From the NCBI GenBank assembly GCA_031363705.1, contig JANLUX010000109.1, forward strand, positions 1-18,819: a DNA stretch of 18,819 nucleotides. The letters run 5' to 3'. Every line of letters begins with the position of its first letter. Positions within the stretch are counted from its first letter, which is position 1. The notes under the pieces were generated by a model. That model saw only the letters and a program-made list of their open reading frames with translations. It searched no databases and was not told the origin of the DNA. Positions 14,735 to 18,819 of the stretch are shown here, in pieces. A program made the translations under genes and the position numbers. Source of the DNA: JANLUX01 sp031363705. GTDB taxonomy: Bacteria > Bacteroidota > Bacteroidia > AKYH767-A > OLB10.

Positions 14735-15646
14735 ATGCGCATTAAATTAATTTCTTTACTAACGTTTTCTTTCGCTTCACTTTTGTGCTCTTCAGTACAT
14801 GCTCAAACCCAAATCAATACTACTGAAATCTGGTTGATTGATGTGGTAAATGAAGCCGGCAAAATAGAATTCGGCAAAGCTGAAAGAATAACGAATAACG
14901 ACCGTTACGATAACCAGCCATTTTTTTCGCGTGATGGAAACGTAATGTTTTTTGCAAGCATGCCTGACACTTCGCAGAGCGATTTGTTCGAGTATAACCT
15001 GAAGAAAAAGATAACCCGGCAGATTACTCAATCGCCCGAAAGTGAATATCAGCCACAGCCCATGCTCACTGATAAAAACCTTATCAGCTGTGTGCGGGTG
15101 GATATGGATAAAGCCCAGCGTTTCTATAGTATTGACTTAAGAGATACTACCGCAACTCCTTTAACGGAAAACGAAGACTCGGTGGCTTATTATTGCTGGA
15201 TTAATGATACAACAACAGGGATGCTGATGCTGGAAGGCGATCACATGATACTGGAACAATTTGATATGGTGCCGTCACAGGCAGTTATCTTAGCCGAAGG
15301 TGGAGTAGGGCGTTGTATTCAAAAAGTGCCCGGCATGGATGGAATGAGTTATGTTACCAAGCAGGATTCTATCTGGACCATTGTTAAGTATGAAGCATTT
15401 ACTGAAGAAGAAACCCCTGTTTGCCAAACTTTAAAGGGTGTAGAGGATTATTGCTGGACTTACGATGGAAAAATACTGATGGCGGATAAAGGAAAACTTT
15501 TTATGTGGGATACCAAAAACCAAAAGGATCCCCAATGGTTGCAGGTGGGTGATTACTCCAAGGTGATTGGTACTTTTTATCGCCTTGCTTTTAGCCCGAT
15601 GGGTAACAAACTGGCGGTGGTTTCTTATAAAGGCGAACGCCCTTAA
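14735..15646 (+). CDS. Secreted TolB/PD40-like beta-propeller protein
   Basis: A 303-residue protein with a clear signal peptide (MRIKLISLLTFSFASLLCSSVHAQ). PD40-type propeller strands are seen at about 55-98 (YDNQPFFSRDGNVMFFAS, then DLFEYNLKKKITRQIT) and near the end (YRLAFSPMGNKLAVVSYKG), with weaker repeats between, including a YYCWI/YCWTYDGK pair. Such propellers usually bind proteins or peptidoglycan-associated partners in the periplasm. It is shorter than TolB and lacks the TolB N-terminal domain. It is the third gene of the apparent uvrB operon. The heptamer palindrome begins one base past its stop codon. Confidence 0.8.
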   Translation: MRIKLISLLTFSFASLLCSSVHAQTQINTTEIWLIDVVNEAGKIEFGKAERITNNDRYDNQPFFSRDGNVMFFASMPDTSQSDLFEYNLKKKITRQITQSPESEYQPQPMLTDKNLISCVRVDMDKAQRFYSIDLRDTTATPLTENEDSVAYYCWINDTTTGMLMLEGDHMILEQFDMVPSQAVILAEGGVGRCIQKVPGMDGMSYVTKQDSIWTIVKYEAFTEEETPVCQTLKGVEDYCWTYDGKILMADKGKLFMWDTKNQKDPQWLQVGDYSKVIGTFYRLAFSPMGNKLAVVSYKGERP

Positions 15647-15719
15647 TGGTTTACAGTTTACGGTTTACAGTTATGTTACATCAAGTAACTGTAAACTGTA
15701 AACGGCAAACCGTAAACCA
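15647..15719. repeat. Heptamer-built palindrome filling the whole intergenic gap
   Basis: The left arm (15647-15673) consists of GTTTACR units and the right arm (15686-15719) of YGTAAAC units (TGTAAAC, TGTAAAC, GGCAAAC, CGTAAAC). The arms pair at 24 of 27 positions if one 7-nt unit of the right arm bulges out, around a 12-nt loop (15674-15685). It starts directly after the stop at 15646 and ends at the base before the ATG at 15720, so a transcript reading through would present a long hairpin against the start codon. It may act as a terminator-like or translation-control structure. Confidence 0.75.
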
Positions 15720-16769
15720 ATGAAATTTGATTACGCCATTGCCGGACAAGGTATAGCCGGTTCATTGCTTGCATGGTTTTTAATTAAGCAGGGTAAAAAA
15801 GTTTTAGTAGTAGATGATGGCTTTGTGCATTCCTCATCACGGGTTGCTGCAGGCATCATCCATCCTGTAACCGGAAGACGATTGGTAAAAACGTGGCAGG
15901 CAGATACTTTAATTTCCTTTGCGGTTAATTGCTATCGCGATATAGAATCAGCACTCCACAATAATTTTTTTAATGAGATGCCCTTGCTCGAAATATTTAC
16001 CTCCGTGCAACACCGCAATGAATGGATGTCGAGAAGCGCAGAAAGTGATATTGAAAAATATGTTGACCGTGTTTTAACTGCTGATCAGATTCCTGCCACC
16101 GTTATTGCACCGCTTGGCGGAATTTTGTTAAAACAAACAGGATGGTTAAACGTAAATGCATTTACCGCTGCCATCACTCAATTTTTAAAAGCAAAAGGAA
16201 GTTACCATACTGATAAAATACAACCACATGAAATAATTTTTGAAGAGCATGGCATAAAATGGAAAGATTATGAATGTGAAAAATTAATTCTTTGTGATGG
16301 TTACTCAGCGCTCACACAATATTATTTTAACCATTTGCCATTTATCCCCGCTAAGGGAGAAGTAATAACTATTCATTGTAAAAATTTGCAGTTTCCATAT
16401 ATTATCAATCAAAGCGTATTTATATTACCACTTGGAGAAAATCTTTTTAAAGCAGGTTCCACCTTTAACTGGAAAGATTTATCTACTCAAACAACAATTG
16501 AAGCGCGTGAACATTTACAACAATCAATAAAGAAAATAATTAATGCCGATTTTGAAATTGTAAATCACCAGGCAGCAATTCGCCCCACCACAAAAAATCG
16601 CAGACCATTTCTTGGATTTCATCCGCATCACAACCATCTCGCAATCTTTAACGGCATGGGAACAAAAGGGGTGATGATGGCTCCTTATTATGCAGCGCAG
16701 ATGGCTTCGCATATTACAGAAGGGAAAGAGCTGGATGAGGAGGTGAATGTGCTGAGAGGGATTGGTTAA
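15720..16769 (+). CDS. FAD-dependent oxidoreductase (DAO superfamily)
   Basis: A 349-residue flavoprotein of the D-amino-acid oxidase/glycine oxidase-like superfamily. Seen: an N-terminal dinucleotide fold with G9xG11xxG14 (IAGQGIAGSLLAW), the second strand VLVVDD ending in an acidic residue (about 32-33), SSSRVAAGIIHPVTGRR (38-54) typical of DAO flavin contacts, LCDGYSA (191-197), and a C-terminal flavin-contact block (IRPTTKNRRPFLG at 288-299, then NGMGTKGVMMAPY at 311-323). The substrate cannot be deduced. Its ATG follows directly on the palindrome with no room for a normal promoter, so it may be read through from the uvrB operon. Its stop codon overlaps the stop of the M48 remnant on the other strand. 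Confidence 0.87.
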   Translation: MKFDYAIAGQGIAGSLLAWFLIKQGKKVLVVDDGFVHSSSRVAAGIIHPVTGRRLVKTWQADTLISFAVNCYRDIESALHNNFFNEMPLLEIFTSVQHRNEWMSRSAESDIEKYVDRVLTADQIPATVIAPLGGILLKQTGWLNVNAFTAAITQFLKAKGSYHTDKIQPHEIIFEEHGIKWKDYECEKLILCDGYSALTQYYFNHLPFIPAKGEVITIHCKNLQFPYIINQSVFILPLGENLFKAGSTFNWKDLSTQTTIEAREHLQQSIKKIINADFEIVNHQAAIRPTTKNRRPFLGFHPHHNHLAIFNGMGTKGVMMAPYYAAQMASHITEGKELDEEVNVLRGIG

Positions 16770-16840
16770 ATATTCTTCATCGCCTTCAACCGCTGCAACA
16801 AAGTAGGGCGGGAGTAATGAAAGAAAACATACAACGGATG
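16766..16840 (-). pseudogene. Stranded 3'-end remnant of the M48 peptidase gene
   Basis: Read on the minus strand from 16840, this encodes a 24-residue fragment (HPLYVFFHYSRPTLLQRL, then KAMKNI and a stop) that matches the last 25 residues of the M48 protein at 17431-18654, from H383 onward. 65 bp (16776-16840) are 62/65 identical to 17444-17508. One change replaces the conserved His of the SHP motif by Arg. The remnant starts 5 bp after the toxin stop codon, and its own stop overlaps the oxidoreductase stop by 3-4 bp, as expected for a formerly compact convergent gene pair. I interpret it as the original 3' end of the peptidase gene, displaced by the toxin-antitoxin segment. Confidence 0.85.
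16776..16840 (-). repeat. 65-bp direct repeat, copy distal to the M48 gene
   Basis: Matches 17444-17508 at 62 of 65 positions; differences are at 16780, 16809 and 16811. Together the two copies bracket the toxin-antitoxin pair with a period of 668 bp. Confidence 0.93.
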
Positions 16841-16845
16841 CAGAA

Positions 16846-17145
16846 TTATCTGCTGCCATAATCCTGCGGGTTTTTATAAGCATGAATTATAGCAAGAATA
16901 ATTATCAGGTTTGTGTTCTCGTCCACAATATAATGAATGTGATAAGGGAATTGTTTCAACAATAGTGTTCTAACATTTTTATACTTAACCTGAAATCCAA
17001 GTGGTGATTTTGAGATGTGTGATTTAGCTTCACGCAAGCGGAATAAAAATTGCTTTGTAAGTAATGGAGATAGGGATTTATAATAATCCACTGCAACAGT
17101 TATGTCAGTCTTTACCAGAGGTCGGTTGATGAACTGATAACTCAT
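16846..17145 (-). CDS. RelE/ParE-family toxin
   Basis: A 99-residue toxin of the RelE/ParE superfamily, in which members cleave ribosome-bound mRNA or poison gyrase. Family signs are the helical N-terminus (DITVAVDYYKSLSPLLTKQFLFRLREAKSHI), the turn SPLGFQVKYKNVRTLLLKQFPYHIHY (about 52-77) and the C-terminal strand IIILAIIHAYKNP. The KNVRTLLLKQFPY segment is closer to ParE than to E. coli RelE, so gyrase or another target is possible; I cannot decide. Its ATG overlaps the antitoxin stop by 4 bp (17142-17145), the classical coupled arrangement. The remnant of the M48 gene begins 5 bp past its stop. Confidence 0.88.
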   Translation of the reverse strand: MSYQFINRPLVKTDITVAVDYYKSLSPLLTKQFLFRLREAKSHISKSPLGFQVKYKNVRTLLLKQFPYHIHYIVDENTNLIIILAIIHAYKNPQDYGSR

Positions 17146-17384
17146 AAACTCTTTTCGATGTCATCAATCGTTTTATCAAAATCAGCAGTTTCACCTGTAT
17201 TATTATAATAGTCATTCAATCGTTCATCAATAATTTGTTTTTGCCAATTAGAAAGCACTGCAAGGTTTTCAGCTTCTTCCTTTTGTAGCTCAGCGTATTT
17301 TGTTTTTAATGTTTGCCATTCTTCTATGGGAATAAATATACCTGTTGTATTGCCCTTATTATCATGAATAAATTGCAGTGCCAT
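17142..17384 (-). CDS. Phd-like antitoxin of the RelE/ParE pair
   Basis: An 80-residue protein upstream of and overlapping the toxin gene. The N-terminus (MALQFIHDNKGNTTGIFIPIEEWQTL) has the pattern seen in Bacteroidetes antitoxins of Phd/YefM-like type, where a short strand region with IPIEEW leads into helices. The rest is helical and acidic (KYAELQKEEAENL, then ADFDKTIDDIEKSL), suited to wrapping the toxin. It lacks an obvious helix-turn-helix, so how strongly it represses its own promoter is unclear. A TATATTTG -7 box lies 31 nt upstream, and the paired -33 TTG falls inside the end of the M48 gene. Confidence 0.8.
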   Translation of the reverse strand: MALQFIHDNKGNTTGIFIPIEEWQTLKTKYAELQKEEAENLAVLSNWQKQIIDERLNDYYNNTGETADFDKTIDDIEKSL

Positions 17385-17415
17385 TTTTTGATTATTATAA
17401 TTTAACTTTCTACTA

Positions 17416-17448
17416 CAAATATATTAAAGATTATTTCCCACTTTTCAA
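17416..17448 (-). promoter_or_regulatory. Toxin-antitoxin promoter overlapping the M48 gene end
   Basis: On the minus strand, TTG (17448-17446) and TATATTTG (17423-17416) are spaced by 22 nt, within the Bacteroidetes range. The -33 TTG is the Leu codon of the peptidase's final KALK and lies in the 65-bp repeat; in the other copy the corresponding base is changed (16780), destroying the TTG. Confidence 0.6.
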
Positions 17449-18654
17449 CGCCTTCAACCGCTGCAACAAAGTAGGGTGCGAGTAATGAAAGAAAACATAC
17501 AACGGATGTGGACGTAGATTGCTGAGATTATCAACGGATAATTTTTTTAATGCAGATTGCATCGGTTCCGTTTCATAAGTAGTAGCTGCGTAGTGATCTG
17601 CTTCGTATTCATTTTTCCGCGAAAGCATATTCATGCCGATACTCAGCAGCATTGATACAGGGCTGTATAACATACCAAATGCAAGCAGTCCTAATACAAA
17701 AGAACTTCCTTGTCCGCCTAATGCTTCTGATAATTTAGGTGAGTCAATAAATTTTGAAAGCAGAAATAACATAACTCCTGTCTGAAGAATGGAAAGTACT
17801 AATGTTAACCGGGTATGTTTCTTTTTATAATGCCCCACTTCATGCGCTAACACTGCAACCAATTCTTCTTCTGTATGTTTTTCTATCAATGTATCATACA
17901 ACACAATTTTTTTCTTCGCACCCAATCCACTGAAAAATGCATTTGCTTTGGCAGATCGCTTGGAACCATCCATCACAAACAAATTATCTAATCTGAATGA
18001 AACTTTTTTACAATACGATTCAATCTTACTTCTCAACGAACCTTCAGGCAACGGAGTAAGTTTATTAAACAATGGTAATATCCACGAAGCATAAAACATC
18101 ACCATGATTAAAGTGAACAGACTCACGGCAATCCATGTGTAAATCCAGAAGCTGGGTCCTGTCATCTGATAAAACAAAACAAACATTGCAAGCAAACTTC
18201 CGCCAATCAATCCGCCAAGCAGATAACCTTTGAGTTTATCAAGAAAAAAAGTTTTTAGTGTGATGCGGTTGAAACCAAATTTATCCTCAATCACAAAAAG
18301 TTTGTATAAAGCAAATGGTGTTTGAAGAATATCTGCAAGCACGGCTAACACTCCGAAAAACAAAAGGGTGCTCCATAACAAATCATGAGTTTTGCTTACA
18401 GCCCATTTCTCAAGCAATGCAAAGCTGCCTGTGAATAAAAGCACCAGCATCAGCAACAGCGAAAATGTACTGGTGTAAAAAGAAAATTTATCATTAGCAC
18501 GTTCATACTCCTGCGATTTACGGTAACGATCCTCATCATAAATTCCTTTCAACTCTTCAGGTAAGTCACTGCTGTAATTTTTCTTGTTGAGATAATCAAG
18601 GTATCGTTCAAGAAAATATTCAAATAAAAGGATGAGACAAATTATAAATAACAT
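17431..18654 (-). CDS. M48 family metallopeptidase (Ste24/CAAX-protease-1-like)
   Basis: A 407-residue integral-membrane zinc protease. Seen: several hydrophobic segments (about 1-12, 62-82, 95-118, 145-163, 168-195, 283-300, 318-340); the N-terminal pattern of the Ste24 family; catalytic HEVGH (271-275); the third zinc ligand in SRKNEYEAD (E349, by homology); and the conserved C-terminal YSHPTLLQRL with H393. In eukaryotes these enzymes process prenylated proteins; in bacteria they probably degrade or clip membrane proteins. The 3' end (17444-17508) is duplicated downstream of the toxin gene. The C-terminal KSGK lies just outside the repeat and differs from the KNI ending of the other copy. 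Start at 18654 gives a normal first membrane helix. Confidence 0.92.
   Translation of the reverse strand: MLFIICLILLFEYFLERYLDYLNKKNYSSDLPEELKGIYDEDRYRKSQEYERANDKFSFYTSTFSLLLMLVLLFTGSFALLEKWAVSKTHDLLWSTLLFFGVLAVLADILQTPFALYKLFVIEDKFGFNRITLKTFFLDKLKGYLLGGLIGGSLLAMFVLFYQMTGPSFWIYTWIAVSLFTLIMVMFYASWILPLFNKLTPLPEGSLRSKIESYCKKVSFRLDNLFVMDGSKRSAKANAFFSGLGAKKKIVLYDTLIEKHTEEELVAVLAHEVGHYKKKHTRLTLVLSILQTGVMLFLLSKFIDSPKLSEALGGQGSSFVLGLLAFGMLYSPVSMLLSIGMNMLSRKNEYEADHYAATTYETEPMQSALKKLSVDNLSNLRPHPLYVFFHYSHPTLLQRLKALKSGK
17444..17508 (-). repeat. 65-bp direct repeat, copy inside the M48 gene
   Basis: Encodes residues H383 to about K404 of the intact peptidase. See the partner copy at 16776-16840. Confidence 0.93.
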
Positions 18655-18693
18655 AATTTTTATTTTAACTTTTGATTAATTTACTGAGTCAAG

Positions 18694-18819
18694 TTACCTG
18701 GGCTGTATCGGGCTTTCCATCTGGTAAGTCAACAGCGAACCTATTATCCAGCCAATAAAACAGAGCAGCAAAAACACTAATAAAATTTTGCTTATGATGC
18801 TTATTACTTTCCGGTGATG
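18694..18819 (-). CDS. C-terminal end of a possible membrane protein, cut by window edge
   Basis: A minus-strand open frame enters from the right edge and stops at 18694. Its 41 residues contain one strong hydrophobic segment (VISIISKILLVFLLLCFIGW) followed by a short polar tail (TYQMESPIQPR). A second frame, ending at 18689, is also open across this stretch (ending in LPDGKPDTAQVT), and I cannot exclude it. The membrane-helix frame seems the more natural protein. Its 40-bp distance to the M48 gene would allow co-transcription. Not recognised. Confidence 0.4.
   Translation of the reverse strand, partial: HHRKVISIISKILLVFLLLCFIGWIIGSLLTYQMESPIQPR

Noticed and set aside
16524..16883. A 119-codon minus-strand open frame over the end of the oxidoreductase gene and the M48 remnant
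   Set aside because: It is antisense to a well-supported flavoprotein gene, uses a different frame from the M48 remnant, and has no protein-like features. I treat it as a shadow.
16776..17508. Transposon insertion with terminal inverted repeats as the explanation for the toxin-antitoxin segment
   Set aside because: The flanking repeats are direct, 65 bp long and coding, far longer than a target-site duplication, and no inverted termini or transposase are present.

Overview
This looks like a chromosomal segment from a member of the Bacteroidota. The evidence is the gene families (OstA_2-type LPS-export protein, TIGR02757/DUF2400 protein, Bacteroidetes-style FKBP, STAS and RelA/SpoT proteins), many secreted proteins with short signal peptides, an AT-rich composition with no clear Shine-Dalgarno sequences, and repeated matches to the Bacteroidetes promoter -7 box TAnnTTTG. 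I cannot place it below phylum level. No rRNA, tRNA, CRISPR array, transposase or integrase was seen.

Left part (1-6757): a partial tgt gene (queuosine tRNA modification) runs off the left edge on the minus strand. It is divergent from a plus-strand block: the (p)ppGpp synthetase/hydrolase rel (apparent TTG start), a STAS-domain anti-sigma-factor antagonist, purA, and an OstA-like LPS-export protein whose ORF overlaps the purA stop. Stringent response, purine synthesis and envelope biogenesis sit side by side here.

Middle part (6758-11793): mostly lineage-specific genes. A 63-codon gene has its own good promoter and a downstream hairpin. It is followed by a TIGR02757 protein that may be a diverged HhH-GPD-type protein. 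A minus-strand trio comes next (small secreted protein, TPR protein, membrane-anchored protein), then a plus-strand secreted protein with a low-complexity linker, a 61-codon orphan gene preceded by a palindrome, and an exported FKBP-type prolyl isomerase on the minus strand.

Right part (11794-18819): a repeat-filled divergent promoter region separates the FKBP gene from uvrB. uvrB appears to lead an operon with a four-helix membrane protein and a secreted beta-propeller fragment-like protein. A heptamer-based palindrome fills the whole gap before an FAD-dependent oxidoreductase. On the minus strand a Ste24-like M48 metallopeptidase is followed by a toxin-antitoxin pair (Phd-like antitoxin, RelE/ParE toxin).

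The most striking observation is that the toxin-antitoxin pair is bracketed by two 65-bp direct repeats (62/65 identical) that are copies of the 3' end of the M48 gene. One copy completes the intact peptidase gene. The other is a stranded remnant just after the toxin stop, and its reading frame ends overlapping the stop codon of the convergent oxidoreductase gene. This looks like a small toxin-antitoxin cassette that entered at a gene 3' end and regenerated that end, much as islands do at tRNA genes. A second theme is intergenic arrays of short AT-rich units (GTAAAC heptamers; ATTCGTAA/GTTAATTGGTATGCA units) that overlap promoters or fill gene gaps.
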